From: Pseudonocardia xinjiangensis
GTDB taxonomy: Bacteria > Actinomycetota > Actinomycetes > Mycobacteriales > Pseudonocardiaceae
Reading direction: 5' to 3'
DNA length: 64,000 nt
Assembly: GCF_012911925.1 (NCBI RefSeq)
Contig: NZ_JAAXKY010000013.1
Coordinates: 1 to 64,000, forward strand
Made by a program: the position numbers and the translations under genes. The notes below the pieces were generated by a model, which saw only the letters and a list, made by a program, of their open reading frames with translations, made no database searches and was not told where the DNA came from. Positions 17,525 through 26,295 of the stretch are shown here, one piece after another. How positions within the stretch are numbered: position 1 is the first letter of the stretch; the number at the start of each line of letters is the position of its first letter.

Positions 17525-18415
17525 TTATCGACCCGGCTCGGGCCTGCCCCCGGTGGGAGCGAGCGTGACGAGCAGGCCCGGGTGGTCGGTGGCGCCGCGC
17601 AGGTCGATCGTCCGGGAGCCGGCGACGACGAACTCGGGCGTCGCCACGACGTGCTGCTGGCCACCGTCGTCGGCGAGCACGGAACCGGCAGGGAGGCAGG
17701 ACCTGAGGTCCGCACTGTCGCCGGACCCGAGGTTCAGGTCGCCTCCCAGCACCAGCGGCGCCGCCCCGTCCCGGGCGCGCATGTCCGCGATGACCGTGCC
17801 GAACAGGTACCTGCACTGAGCCCCCGCGACCTCCCGCTGGGTGTAGGCGAGGTGCGTGGTGCAGACGGCGACGGCGCGATCGGCCGCGACGTCCAGGCAC
17901 AGCCACGCCCGCTCCTCGGGGTCCTCCTCGTCCTGTGCCGGGTAGATCCCACCGCCCGCGGAGGACCCGGGCACCGACGGCCACCGCGAGACCAGGCCGA
18001 TGCCGTACTGCTGGCCGTTGCGGCAGCGGTACGCCTCCCCGGTACGCCCGTTGCGCGCCGCCTGGAACGCCGACACGGCCGTGCCGCCGGGCACCGCATC
18101 GGCGAGCGCGCGCTCCAGCGACGACACGTCGTCCTGGCAGACCTCGTTCAGGGTGACCAGGTCGGGCAGCTCGGCGCGGACCACGGCGGCGGCCTCGGCC
18201 GTGGACCGGCCGGTGTAGCAGCCGGCGATGCCGCTGCTGCACAGGTTCAGCTGCAGCACCCGCACCGATCCGGCCTGCACGACGCCCGGGCCCGGTGGGC
18301 CGGGCGGGGGCCCGCCCGCGTCCGGGCCGGCCGTCGTCGCGGCGCACCCCGCCAGGCACGCGACCACGCAGGCGAGCAGCGCCACCCACAGCCCTCGGAC
18401 GGACCGGTCGCTCAT
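17525..18415 (-). CDS. Endonuclease/exonuclease/phosphatase-fold lipoprotein
   Basis: The 296-residue protein starts MSDRSVRGLWVALLACVVAC and reaches the lipobox LAGC at Cys24, so it should be lipid-anchored outside the membrane. The mature part has the EEP fold: VRVLQLNLCSSG, DLVTLNEVCQDD (metal Glu), CTTHLAY, LVLGGDLNLGSGD and a final GATDHPGLL with the catalytic His. Candidate activities are nucleic-acid or phosphodiester hydrolysis. Extra cysteines in the mature part may form disulfides. Upstream in-frame extension lacks a signal and was rejected. Confidence 0.83.
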   Translation of the reverse strand: MSDRSVRGLWVALLACVVACLAGCAATTAGPDAGGPPPGPPGPGVVQAGSVRVLQLNLCSSGIAGCYTGRSTAEAAAVVRAELPDLVTLNEVCQDDVSSLERALADAVPGGTAVSAFQAARNGRTGEAYRCRNGQQYGIGLVSRWPSVPGSSAGGGIYPAQDEEDPEERAWLCLDVAADRAVAVCTTHLAYTQREVAGAQCRYLFGTVIADMRARDGAAPLVLGGDLNLGSGDSADLRSCLPAGSVLADDGGQQHVVATPEFVVAGSRTIDLRGATDHPGLLVTLAPTGGRPEPGR

Positions 18416-18582
18416 GCTCGCTAGTGCGGTGGCCACGAACGTTGCCGGGTTGATCGCGGGATCCAGGTGGTTCCTCGCAAGGCGCCGTCCGCAGCTCATA
18501 CCGGGGTATTTGCCAGGAAGGCAACGCTGCGAGGGGCCGCCTGGGCCCGCGAGGAACCCGGTGGACGTTTGTGGCCGCCGCA

Positions 18583-20040
18583 CTAGGTGCCGCAGTAGGT
18601 GACGTGGGGGCCGCCGCCCAGCGGCGCCGGCTCGGCGTAGCGCTCCAGCCCCGGACGCTCGACGAACGGATCGACAACGACCTCGACGAGGCGACGGAAC
18701 GGCGCCATGTCACCGCCGCCGGCGGCGGTCAACGCCTCTTCCACCAGGTGGTTGCGGGGGATGTAGACAGGGTTGACCCGGTCCATGCCTGCCGCCACGG
18801 TGGTGCCGTCCCGGGGCAGCCGGGCCTGCCAGCGCGCATCCCACGCGTCGAACGCGTCCGGCTCGGTGAACAGGGATCGCGCCGGACGTCCCCGCAGGTG
18901 CGACGACAGCGCCCGGAAGAACGTCGTGAAATCCACGTGCTGGGCGTGCAGGAGCTCCAGCACGTCCTGGATCAGGGGGACGTCCGGGGCCTCGAGACCG
19001 AGCTTCGCGGCCATCCCCCTCGTCCAGTACCCCTCGTAGCGCTCGGCGAACGAGAGCACGGCGTCGGTGGCGGCCTCGACAGCGGCGTCGGTGTCCTCGT
19101 GGATCAGCGGCACCAGCGCCTCGCCCAGCCGCGCCAGGTTCCACTGGGCGATGGCGGGCTGGTTGCCGTAGGCGTAACGGCCGCGGTGATCGATCGAGCT
19201 GAAGACCGTCGCCGGGTCGTAGGTGTCCATGAACGCACAGGGGCCGTAGTCGATGGTCTCCCCGGAGATCGTCATGTTGTCGGTGTTCATGACGCCGTGC
19301 ACGAACCCGACGAGCATCCAGCCGGCGACGAGCGACGCCTGCGCGTCGATGACCCGCCGGTAGAACTCCAGATAGGGGTTGTCCGCCTCGGCGACGTCGG
19401 GATGGTGCCGCGCGATCGCGTGGTCGGCCAGCTTCCGCACGAGCTCCTGGTCGCCGCTCGCGGCCGCGTACTGGAACGTCCCGACCCGCAGGTGGCTCGC
19501 CGCGACCCGCGCGAGCACCGCGCCGGGCAGCATCGTCTCCCGCACGACGTCGCTGCCGGTGGCCACCACCGCGAGCGCCCTGCTGGTGGGGATGCCCAGC
19601 GCGTGCATCGCCTCCCCCATCACGTACTCCCGCAGCATCGGACCGACGGCCGCCTTCCCGTCCCCTCCGCGAGCGAACGGCGTGCGACCGGAGCCCTTCA
19701 GATGCAGATCGCGTCGACGCCCGCCGGCGTCGACCAGCTCGCCCAGCAGCAGCGCCCGGCCGTCTCCCAGCCGGGGCACGTAGCCGCCGAACTGGTGGCC
19801 GGCGTAGGCCTGTGCGACAGGGCGCACTCCGTCCGGGACCGCGATGCCGACGAGCAGCTCGACACCGGCCGGTGCCCGCAACGCCTCGGCGTCGACACCC
19901 AGCTCGGTGGCCAGGTCCTCGTTGAGCATCAGCAGGGCGGGCGCCGGTGCCGCTGCCGCTGTCCACGGCACGGACAGCTCAGGCAGTTCGCGGGCGTAGG
20001 AATGGTCGAACTCCAGCAGCGGCCGGACGCTGACGCTCAT
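18583..20040 (-). CDS. selO: Protein adenylyltransferase SelO
   Basis: The 485-residue pseudokinase-fold protein matches Sel[17 protein letters not shown] at the start, [38 protein letters not shown] and [21 protein letters not shown]. SelO transfers AMP from ATP to protein hydroxyl groups and is linked to redox stress. The C-terminus ends Tyr-Cys-Gly-Thr, placing a cysteine third from the end where animal SelO has selenocysteine. Length agrees with bacterial homologues. Confidence 0.95.
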   Translation of the reverse strand: MSVSVRPLLEFDHSYARELPELSVPWTAAAAPAPALLMLNEDLATELGVDAEALRAPAGVELLVGIAVPDGVRPVAQAYAGHQFGGYVPRLGDGRALLLGELVDAGGRRRDLHLKGSGRTPFARGGDGKAAVGPMLREYVMGEAMHALGIPTSRALAVVATGSDVVRETMLPGAVLARVAASHLRVGTFQYAAASGDQELVRKLADHAIARHHPDVAEADNPYLEFYRRVIDAQASLVAGWMLVGFVHGVMNTDNMTISGETIDYGPCAFMDTYDPATVFSSIDHRGRYAYGNQPAIAQWNLARLGEALVPLIHEDTDAAVEAATDAVLSFAERYEGYWTRGMAAKLGLEAPDVPLIQDVLELLHAQHVDFTTFFRALSSHLRGRPARSLFTEPDAFDAWDARWQARLPRDGTTVAAGMDRVNPVYIPRNHLVEEALTAAGGGDMAPFRRLVEVVVDPFVERPGLERYAEPAPLGGGPHVTYCGT

Positions 20041-20111
20041 GACCCGAGGCTACGTGGCCCGGCGGGCACTACGTCCGGTTCCCGGGACCTGCTCACGGGG
20101 GCGGGGTGGCT

Positions 20112-20462
20112 TCACGGGCCTCGTGCTCGGCTCGGTGAGCCACGCGGTGCTGCACCACGCACCGTGCCCGGTTGCCGTTGTCCGCCCCGAGCTGGGCTGA
20201 CAGCGGAGCCGGCGAGCAACGGGACCACGTTGCTGCTGACGCTCTTCACCCGCGACATCCACCGCTCCCGCGCACCGGTCGCCAGCGTCGCGAGGGAGCA
20301 CGGGTGGCGGACGTGGGCGGTGCCGCGACCGGGGGTCCGGCACTCGCTGCACCACCCGTCCCCGTCGTCGGTGTGGACGACCAGGAGCCGCGTGAACACG
20401 TCAGGCATGACGGAGAGCAGCTCGACCACCTCCCACCACGGGTCACGCGCAGGGTCGGTCAC
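20112..20462 (-). CDS. Small Cys-containing hypothetical protein
   Basis: This 116-residue frame begins [20 protein letters not shown] and contains [26 protein letters not shown], with a CxxC plus a third cysteine that could bind metal. The region after about residue 70 is low-complexity and may be weakly constrained. Its GTG overlaps the end of the preceding small ORF by 20 bp, suggesting coupling. No function can be given. Confidence 0.5.
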   Translation of the reverse strand: MTDPARDPWWEVVELLSVMPDVFTRLLVVHTDDGDGWCSECRTPGRGTAHVRHPCSLATLATGARERWMSRVKSVSSNVVPLLAGSAVSPARGGQRQPGTVRGAAPRGSPSRARGP

Positions 20463-20601
20463 GGGAAGCCTCCGCGCGTACCCGGGCGATCGCCTCCAGT
20501 GCCTCAGCGGCTCCCGGAGCGGTACCGATCACGCACCTGCCCCCCGGTAGCTCCGTGACCCACAGCGCTCCCCCCTCTGTGTCCTGCTCGTCGTGGTCCA
20601 C
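20443..20601 (-). CDS. 52-residue hypothetical protein upstream of the Cys-containing ORF
   Basis: GTG at 20601-20599 opens a 52-codon frame, beginning VDHDEQDTEGGALWVTELPG with a helical end EALEAIARVRAEAS, and a stop at 20445-20443. Composition is protein-like (acidic start, amphipathic helix) and third positions are GC-rich. It overlaps the next gene by 20 bp. It is unrecognised. Confidence 0.4.
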   Translation of the reverse strand: MDHDEQDTEGGALWVTELPGGRCVIGTAPGAAEALEAIARVRAEASRDRPCA

Positions 20602-20744
20602 GCGTCCCCCTAGCCGGCCCCAGAACGTTCCAAACGTTCATAACAGTACCGAACATCGATGATCGCACTAAGTAGTAGCAACCAGGGCTGTTTGTCCCGA
20701 ACGACCGCGAGCAGCGACGCGCGCGCTGAGCAGCGCCTAACGTC

Positions 20745-20933
20745 GTGAACGTGGAAGACCTCGTGACCACCGGAGACCTGGCGAAAGCGCTGGGTGTCTC
20801 CCGCGGTGCGGTGATCCGCTGGGTGAACGACGGGTTGATCACGCCGGACGTCACGACACCCGGAGGTCACCACCGCTGGTCCGTGGAACGGGTGCGCGAG
20901 CAGCTCAAGGGGCAGCGCAAGCGCGACGAGTAG
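20745..20933 (+). CDS. Small MerR/BldC-like DNA-binding protein
   Basis: The 62-residue protein is a single winged helix-turn-helix: LVTTGDLAKALGVSRGAVIRW followed by GGHHRWSVERVREQL. This matches the excisionase/MerR-like fold of BldC-type regulators, which use the GGHRR wing. There is no sensor domain. Its position next to the DevR-type island suggests a regulatory role there, but its targets are unknown. Confidence 0.75.
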   Translation: MNVEDLVTTGDLAKALGVSRGAVIRWVNDGLITPDVTTPGGHHRWSVERVREQLKGQRKRDE

Positions 20934-20979
20934 CCCGGAAACGACTCCCCGAGAGGCGTGACCTCCGGCAGGGATCAAC

Positions 20980-20993
20980 GGGCCCTCCGCCCC
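20980..20993. promoter_or_regulatory. Weak DevR-type box before the CBS gene
   Basis: GGGCCCTCCGCCCC matches GGGCCGTTCGGCCC at 10-11 of 14 positions. Its distance to the CBS start (about 41 bp) is shorter than for the other boxes, so this is the least certain member. Confidence 0.3.
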
Positions 20994-21033
20994 GTGCCGT
21001 GGCCTGCCGGGCCGGTCGAGGATCGGCCGGGGC

Positions 21034-21315
21034 GTGGTCCTCGAGGTCGACATCGCCCGCTTCGTCGCGCGCGGGTCCGGCTCGCCGGATGCGCGGGCGG
21101 CCGTGCACGTCGAGGAGCTGACACGACCGGTCGAACCGCTGCCGGTCACGGCTCGCCGCTCCGACGCCGCGCGCCGGATGCAGGCCGAGCACGCGGACGC
21201 CGTCCTGGTCGTCGACGGCGCCCGGCTCGTCGGGATCGTCACGGCGACGGACATCGTCCGCTCGCTCGCCTCGGTCACCTCCCCGGCAGCCGGCAGTTGC
21301 GGCATCGAGGTCTGA
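21034..21315 (+). CDS. CBS-domain protein
   Basis: The 93-residue protein carries CBS features: VEELTRPVEPLPVTARRSDA, AARRMQAEHADAVLVVDGARLVGIVT and ATDIVRSLA. One CBS motif is complete; the N-terminal part may be a partial second one, so the gene may be short for the family. CBS proteins bind adenine nucleotides and sense energy state. It is followed after 9 bp by the PPOX gene. The GTG start has only a weak ribosome site. Confidence 0.7.
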   Translation: MVLEVDIARFVARGSGSPDARAAVHVEELTRPVEPLPVTARRSDAARRMQAEHADAVLVVDGARLVGIVTATDIVRSLASVTSPAAGSCGIEV

Positions 21316-21324
21316 TGGGCTCCG

Positions 21325-21837
21325 GTGGAGGGCATCCGGCCCTATCCGGACGAACGCGCCCGCATCGAGGCTGACGGCATGACCCCGTCGGACCTCAACG
21401 GTTCGGCGGGCGCAGCGGAACTCGTGGAGCTCGACCGCACGGAATGCCTGAGGCTGCTGGCCACGGGCGTCATCGGCCGGATCGTCTTCACGGAGGCCGC
21501 AATGCCCGCCGCCCATCCCGTGAACTACCTCCTCGACGGTGAGGAGGTCCTCTTCCGCACCGCCGACGGGCGGACATTCGCCGCCACCCACCGCACCGTC
21601 GTCGGTTTCCAGGCCGACGACCTCGATCCCGTGACACACACCGGCTGGAGCGTGCTCGGCGTCGGCCACGCCTACGAGGTGGTCGATCCCGAGCGCCTGG
21701 ATGCACTCGACGCCACCATGGCGGAGTCGTGGGCTGGCGGCCGCGCAGGCCACGTCGTCGCCGTCCCCCTGCAGCACCTCACCGGTCGCCGGCTGCTCCC
21801 CACCGGCACGGCCGACGACGTGCCGGTCCGCCGGTAG
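21325..21837 (+). CDS. Pyridoxamine 5'-phosphate oxidase-like flavin protein
   Basis: The protein has 170 residues from GTG 21325, or 152 from ATG 21379. It contains the PPOX split-barrel pattern: LLATGVIGRIVFTEAAMPAAHPVNYLLDG, VLFRTADGRTFAA and a C-terminal VVAVPLQHLTGRRL. Related actinobacterial proteins bind FMN, F420 or heme and occur in DosR-type regulons. The core barrel starts near residue 30, so the later ATG is possible. It probably forms a unit with the CBS gene. Confidence 0.78.
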   Translation: MEGIRPYPDERARIEADGMTPSDLNGSAGAAELVELDRTECLRLLATGVIGRIVFTEAAMPAAHPVNYLLDGEEVLFRTADGRTFAATHRTVVGFQADDLDPVTHTGWSVLGVGHAYEVVDPERLDALDATMAESWAGGRAGHVVAVPLQHLTGRRLLPTGTADDVPVRR

Positions 21838-21873
21838 CGCTGTGGACGCCCGCCGGGCCGTCCGGAACCGGAT

Positions 21874-21891
21874 CAGGGCCGTTCGGCCCTG
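21874..21891. promoter_or_regulatory. Palindromic DevR-type box before the devR-like gene
   Basis: CAGGGCCG-TT-CGGCCCTG is an 18-bp dyad ending 81 bp before the regulator start. It is the best copy of the motif that recurs through this island and suggests autoregulation. Confidence 0.65.
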
Positions 21892-21971
21892 CGTTCCGGG
21901 TCGTTCGCGGGTCGGAGTGCCCTGTCCGGCGGCAGTAGCGTGGGTGAACCAGCGATGAGAGGCCCGGTGCC

Positions 21972-22622
21972 GTGACCATCTCCGTGTTCCTGCTGGACGA
22001 TCACGAGATCGTCCGCCGCGGCATCGCGCAGCTGCTCGAGTCCGAGGACGACATCCAGGTCGTCGGCGAGGCCGGCACCGGAGCCCAGGCCATGGCCCGC
22101 ATGCCGGCCCTGCGACCCGACGTCGCCATCCTCGACGTCCGCCTCCCCGACAGCGACGGCGTCACCGTCTGCCGCGACATCCGCTCCATCCTCACCCCGC
22201 CCCCCGCCTGCCTCATGCTCACCTCCTACTCCGACGACGAGGCCCTCTTCGGCGCGATCATGGCCGGGGCGTCGGGCTACCTGCTCAAACAGGTCACCGG
22301 CATCGACCTCGTCGGAGCCGTCCGCATCGTCGCAGGCGGCGGCTCACTCCTCGACCCGAAGGCCACCGCCGTCGTCCTCGAACGCCTGCGCACCGGCACC
22401 GAGCCCACGGACCCCCGCTACGCATCGCTCAGTCCCCAGGAACGACGCATCCTCGGCCTCATCGCCGACGGGCTCACCAACCGCCAGATCGGCGCCGAGA
22501 TGTTCCTCGCCGAGAAGACCGTCAAGAACTACGTCTCCTCGGTCCTGCACAAACTCGGCTTCGCCCGCCGCACCGAAGCAGCCGTCTACGCCGCGGACCT
22601 CCGCCGCACCGACGGAAGCTGA
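21972..22622 (+). CDS. devR: DevR/DosR-like NarL-family response regulator
   Basis: The 216-residue protein has a receiver domain with Asp9/Asp10, the phosphoacceptor Asp55 (VAILDVRLPDSDG), Thr84 and Lys106, and a LuxR-type helix-turn-helix near 150-205. EKTVKNYVSSVLHKLGFARR closely resembles the recognition helix of mycobacterial DosR. DosR-type regulators are phosphorylated by heme sensor kinases under hypoxia, NO or redox stress and switch on dormancy genes. No kinase is in the window, so the partner is encoded elsewhere. Neighbours (nitroreductase, Usp, CBS, PPOX, SHOCT) match a DosR-type regulon. Confidence 0.9.
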   Translation: MTISVFLLDDHEIVRRGIAQLLESEDDIQVVGEAGTGAQAMARMPALRPDVAILDVRLPDSDGVTVCRDIRSILTPPPACLMLTSYSDDEALFGAIMAGASGYLLKQVTGIDLVGAVRIVAGGGSLLDPKATAVVLERLRTGTEPTDPRYASLSPQERRILGLIADGLTNRQIGAEMFLAEKTVKNYVSSVLHKLGFARRTEAAVYAADLRRTDGS

Positions 22623-22628
22623 CCCGCG

Positions 22629-22646
22629 CAGGTCCTTCGGCCGTAG
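22629..22646. promoter_or_regulatory. Degenerate DevR-type box before the nitroreductase gene
   Basis: CAGGTCCTTCGGCCGTAG keeps an exact TTCGGCC half but is one base shorter at the centre than the best box. It ends 76 bp before the gene start, the same spacing as the other boxes. Confidence 0.45.
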
Positions 22647-22721
22647 CGGGCACGGTGAGGTGGGGGCACCGTCATTGCTCGCACAGGCCGGCGTGGGCCG
22701 GCCCTCGTCGAATCCACGGGC

Positions 22722-23732
22722 GTGACCACGATGACCGACATCCCAGGTGCGCTCGGGCTGACCCCCGAGCAGGTCGAGGACGTACTGGCGACAGCGGGCC
22801 GCGCGCCGTCGCTGCACAACAGCCAGCCCTGGCGTTTCCGGCTGACCCCCCACCTCATCGAGCTGCACGCCGACCCGGAACGCAGGGTCCACCACGCCGA
22901 CCCCGACGATCGCGAGCTGCGCATGGCGTGCGGGGCGGCACTGTTCAACCTGCGGCTGGCGCTGCACGGCCAGGGCATCCGACCGATCGTCACGATCCTC
23001 CCGGCCGGCGCCCACCCCGGTCTCCTCGCCGTCGTCCGGCACGGGGGCCGCAAGAGCGCCACTCCCGAACAGCTGCGGCTGCTGCGCGCCGTTCCCCTGC
23101 GCCGGACGAACCGGCACCCGTTCAGCGACGAGCCGGTGCCCCCACCCGCGTTGTACGCGCTCCGCCGCGCGGCGAGCGAGGAAGGCGGCCTGCTGCACGT
23201 CGTGGACGAGCCGGCCGCCCGGACCCGGCTGCAGCAGATGTCGGTCCGGGCGTACCGGGCCCAGACGGCGGACCCGGACTTCCGCGCCGAGCTCGAGCGG
23301 TGGACGGCGACCCCACCCGGACGCCGCGACGGGGTCCCCGCAACGGCAGGCGGCCCGCTCTCCGAACCCCAGGACCGGTGGGTGCTGCGCGACTTCCGCG
23401 GCGGCTCCGGTCCGGCGCGGCCACCCGGCAAGGACTTCGAGACCGAGCCGGTGCTCGCGGTGCTGACCTCCCAGCTCAGCGGCGCGCTGGGGGACGTCCA
23501 CGCCGGGCTGGCACTGGAACGGATCCTGCTCACCACCACCGCTGAGGGGCTCGCCGTCTCCTTCCTGTCCCACGTCGTGGAGGTGCGCCAGACCCGGGAG
23601 GAGCTGCGCCGGCTCATCAGCGAGACGCGCCTGCCGCAGGCCGTCCTGCGGATCGGGCGCGGCTACCCCGTCGCCGCCACGCCCCGCCGCGAGATCTCCG
23701 ACGTGCTCGACCCGGAGAGCAGCCGGACGTGA
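22722..23732 (+). CDS. Acg-family nitroreductase-like protein
   Basis: The 336-residue protein begins after GTG 22722 (ATG 22731 possible). It has the family start VEDVLATAGRAPSLHNSQPWRF, then LRMACGAALFNLRLALHGQG, and ends RIGRGYPVAATPRRE. Acg proteins of mycobacteria are divergent nitroreductases within the DosR regulon; they bind FMN with a lid region and have no known substrate. The location just after the devR-like gene, with a box before it, supports the same regulon. Confidence 0.88.
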   Translation: MTTMTDIPGALGLTPEQVEDVLATAGRAPSLHNSQPWRFRLTPHLIELHADPERRVHHADPDDRELRMACGAALFNLRLALHGQGIRPIVTILPAGAHPGLLAVVRHGGRKSATPEQLRLLRAVPLRRTNRHPFSDEPVPPPALYALRRAASEEGGLLHVVDEPAARTRLQQMSVRAYRAQTADPDFRAELERWTATPPGRRDGVPATAGGPLSEPQDRWVLRDFRGGSGPARPPGKDFETEPVLAVLTSQLSGALGDVHAGLALERILLTTTAEGLAVSFLSHVVEVRQTREELRRLISETRLPQAVLRIGRGYPVAATPRREISDVLDPESSRT

Positions 23733-23744
23733 ACAGCGGGATCC

Positions 23745-23758
23745 GGGTCCCTGGGCCC
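23745..23758. promoter_or_regulatory. DevR-type box inside a larger dyad before the Usp gene
   Basis: GGGTCCCTGGGCCC matches the island motif at 10 of 14 positions and ends about 80 bp before the Usp start. It lies inside a wider hairpin, GATCCGGG (23740-23747) with CCCGGATC (23758-23765), that could also terminate the nitroreductase message. Confidence 0.45.
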
Positions 23759-23838
23759 CCGGATCGAGGTCGAGCGGTCCTGCCGCCCCCGGCCCCGGTA
23801 CGCCACGCTTCCGGGCACGGACAGCAGGCGAGAGCGAG

Positions 23839-24726
23839 GTGACCGCGATGAACGCCCTGGAGCACAGCGCACCCACCTTCGACGAACCCGCGGTGGTCGT
23901 CGGGGTCGACGGCACGCAGATCGCTCTGGAGGCCGTCCGCTGGGCCGCGGCCGAGGCCCGGCTCCGCCGCCTCCCGCTGCGCATCGTGCACGCGGCCCCC
24001 TACGCCGCGGGCCACGACGCACCGGCGGTGCGACGCGCCCAGGACATCCTGGCCCGCGCCTTCACCGTCGCCCGCCGCGCCGAACCCGGCCTGCGCAGCT
24101 CGACCCACGGCACGGAACAGCCGCCCGTCGACGCCCTGCTCGACGCGGCCGGGAACGCCCACCTCCTCGTCCTCGGCATGGGCGGCGGAGAACGCCCGCA
24201 CGAGATCCTCATCGGCTCCGTCGCCCTCGAGGTCAGCGGTTGCGCGCGCTGCCCCGTCACCGTCGTCCGCGGCCGCCTTCAGCACCCGGACCGGCGCCCC
24301 CTGCTCGCCGGGGTCGACGAGCCCGCCACCGACGAGGCCGTGCTCGACGTCGCGTTCAGCGAGGCGCGGCGCCACCGCGACCGGCTCCTCGTCCTGCACG
24401 CCGGTGGCCCGCGCCACGACACGGAACCCGCCGTGCAGGACGACCTCGCCGACCAGCTCACCTCCTGGGCGGACCGCTACCCCGATGTCCCGGTCGACCT
24501 GCGGATCGTGCCCGGACCACCGGCGCCGGCACTGCTCGCCGCCGCGGTACTGGCGCGCATGGTCGTCCTGGGCACCCGCGGGCGCACCGCGCCGGCCCGC
24601 GTCCTCTTCGGATCCACCAGCCGGCAGGTCCTCCGCCGCTGCGGCGTGCCCGTCACCGTCGTGAGCCCCCACGCGCACCCCCGGGAGACCGGGCTCGTCG
24701 CGTCCGCGGAGCGCCGGCGCTGGTGA
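23839..24726 (+). CDS. Universal stress protein, tandem UspA domains
   Basis: The 295-residue protein has two UspA domains. The first begins AVVVGVDGTQIALEAVRWAA and contains a GMGGGERPHEILIGSVALEV nucleotide loop. The second begins PLLAGVDEPATDEAVL and contains LGTRGRTAPARVLFGSTSRQVL, a G-x2-G-x9-G-S/T type ATP-binding loop. Such tandem proteins are common in DosR regulons and are linked to slowed growth. ATG 23848 is an alternative start. Confidence 0.9.
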   Translation: MTAMNALEHSAPTFDEPAVVVGVDGTQIALEAVRWAAAEARLRRLPLRIVHAAPYAAGHDAPAVRRAQDILARAFTVARRAEPGLRSSTHGTEQPPVDALLDAAGNAHLLVLGMGGGERPHEILIGSVALEVSGCARCPVTVVRGRLQHPDRRPLLAGVDEPATDEAVLDVAFSEARRHRDRLLVLHAGGPRHDTEPAVQDDLADQLTSWADRYPDVPVDLRIVPGPPAPALLAAAVLARMVVLGTRGRTAPARVLFGSTSRQVLRRCGVPVTVVSPHAHPRETGLVASAERRRW

Positions 24727-24821
24727 AGCGGCAGACCCCTCAGAGCAGGGCGCGGCGCCAGAGCGGTTCCACGCTCGCCCACTCGCGCTCCCAGCGGCTC
24801 GCGACCCTGGTCGGCAGGGCT

Positions 24822-25748
24822 TCAGTCCCGGGTTCCGCCCACCGGTCCCCTGGCACCGGAGGGCTTCACCACCAGAACCGGACACGGGGCGAACTCGACG
24901 AGCCTGGTGCTCGTCGATCCCAGCATCAGCCCGTCGACCTCACGATGGCCCTGGTGGCCGACGACCAGCAGCCGGGCCGCGCCGGCCCGATCCAGCAGGG
25001 CCCGCAACGCGGTGTCCTCGACGAGGTAGCGCTCGGTCGGCAGCGCCGGATGGGCCGCGGCGACGAACTCCAGCTCGGAGTCGAGCAGACTCCCGCCCTC
25101 GGCCGCGAGGGTCGCGTCGTCCTCGCTGCGCTGCCGCGGGCCGCCGTGCGGGCCGGCCACCACATCGGTCCACGTGTGCATCGCCACCAGCCGGACGCCC
25201 AGGGACTCCGCGAGCTCGGCGGCGAGCATCAGGGCCGCGTGGCTGGCTGCGGAACCGTCCACGCCGACCACCACGGGGCCGCTGCGTGGCGGCGGCACCT
25301 GTGGAGCGGCGCCTCGAACCACCGCGACCGGGCAGGCGGCCCGGTTGATCAGGTCACGCGCGACGGAGCCGGCGAGCATCCCCGTCCAGGCCCCCTCCCC
25401 GTAGCTGCCGAGGACGAGCAGGCGGGCCTCCGCCGCCTGGCCGGCGAGCACGTCGACGACCGCCCCCGCCGTCTCCACCACGTCGGTGTCGGCTCCGGCC
25501 CGTTCGGTGCCGCGCATCAACTCGCTCAGCCAGGGCGGCGACGACGGGCCGGACCCGCCGACGGGAACACCGGGCCCGACGTGCACCAGCCGCAGCGGCG
25601 CGTTGCACGCCGCGGCGAGGTCCGCCGCCCACTCGGCCGCGTCGCGTGCGGAGTCCGACTGATCGACCCCGACGACGACCGGGCGGGAACCGCGGGCGCT
25701 CGCTCCCGTCGAACCGACGTTCATCCGCGCTGTCCTCCCGCTCGCCAT
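24822..25748 (-). CDS. Universal stress protein, tandem UspA domains
   Basis: The 308-residue protein has two Usp domains: PVVVGVDQSDSARDAAEWAA with LGSYGEGAWTGMLAGSVARDL, and PVVVGVDGSAASHAALMLAA with VVGHQGHREVDGLMLGSTSTRL. Both keep the G-x2-G-x9-G-S ATP-loop pattern. The start ATG overlaps the stop of the SHOCT gene (TGATG), so translation is probably coupled. MNVGSTG at 25727 is an alternative start. It faces the other Usp gene tail to tail. Confidence 0.9.
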   Translation of the reverse strand: MASGRTARMNVGSTGASARGSRPVVVGVDQSDSARDAAEWAADLAAACNAPLRLVHVGPGVPVGGSGPSSPPWLSELMRGTERAGADTDVVETAGAVVDVLAGQAAEARLLVLGSYGEGAWTGMLAGSVARDLINRAACPVAVVRGAAPQVPPPRSGPVVVGVDGSAASHAALMLAAELAESLGVRLVAMHTWTDVVAGPHGGPRQRSEDDATLAAEGGSLLDSELEFVAAAHPALPTERYLVEDTALRALLDRAGAARLLVVGHQGHREVDGLMLGSTSTRLVEFAPCPVLVVKPSGARGPVGGTRD

Positions 25749-26032
25749 CAGGGACGACTGGGCGACCGCCAGTCACCGGCCGCTCCCTCGAGGGTGTCCA
25801 GCCGTCGCAGATACTCCGCCTCGTCGATCTCTCCGCGGGCGTACCGCTCGGCGAGCAGCTGTTCCGGGCTGGGGCGCGCGGACTGCTCAGCGCGGCGGTC
25901 AGTGCCGCCGATCCGCAGGTAGCGCCCCAGCGCGACGATCACGGCGATCACCAACGCCCAGAACGCGACCGAGCTCACCGACATCAGCACCCAGCCCCAT
26001 GCGGTCATCTGGTTGCCCCACCAGTACATCAT
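25748..26032 (-). CDS. Short membrane protein with SHOCT domain
   Basis: The 94-residue protein starts MMYWWGNQMTAWGWVLMSVS, with one membrane segment at about 12-36 (VSSVAFWALVIAVIVALG). A C-terminal SHOCT motif follows (PEQLLAERYARGEIDEAEYLRRLDTL, about 56-82). A strong GAGGAGG ribosome site supports this start. SHOCT domains are short oligomerisation modules found on membrane proteins in DosR-type islands. It forms a coupled operon with the downstream Usp gene. Confidence 0.87.
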   Translation of the reverse strand: MMYWWGNQMTAWGWVLMSVSSVAFWALVIAVIVALGRYLRIGGTDRRAEQSARPSPEQLLAERYARGEIDEAEYLRRLDTLEGAAGDWRSPSRP

Positions 26033-26104
26033 CGGATCCTCCTCACCTCGCCGCGGCACACAGACCGGCCAGGACATCCTGTTCCGGGCCACCGCGCGGC
26101 GATC

Positions 26105-26119
26105 AGGGCACGACGGCCC
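26105..26119. promoter_or_regulatory. DevR-type box before the SHOCT-Usp operon
   Basis: AGGGCACGACGGCCC keeps both arms of AGGGCCGTTCGGCCC and differs only in the four central bases. It is 73 bp upstream of the SHOCT start. Confidence 0.5.
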
Positions 26120-26212
26120 GTCACGGTCGCCGGAGGTCCCCACTCACGCGGGACTCGCGGACCAGGCCTCGGAGCTGTCCGGGCACCCGGCGCCGGGGGG
26201 TCCCGGACGGGT

Positions 26213-26227
26213 AGGGCCGTTCGGCCT
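26213..26227. promoter_or_regulatory. DevR-type box before the small repeat ORF
   Basis: AGGGCCGTTCGGCCT matches the best box at 14 of 15 positions and ends 69 bp before the ATG at 26296. Confidence 0.6.
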
Positions 26228-26295
26228 CTTCTCCTCACCGCCTCGGACGGTCGACCATCCCGGGACCGGAGTGGCTCGTCTGAGGAGAGAGCGCC

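Noticed and set aside
23740-23765. A plain terminator after the nitroreductase gene
   Set aside because: Not excluded, but the inner sequence matches the island's recurrent box at the usual distance from the Usp start, so I list it as regulatory.
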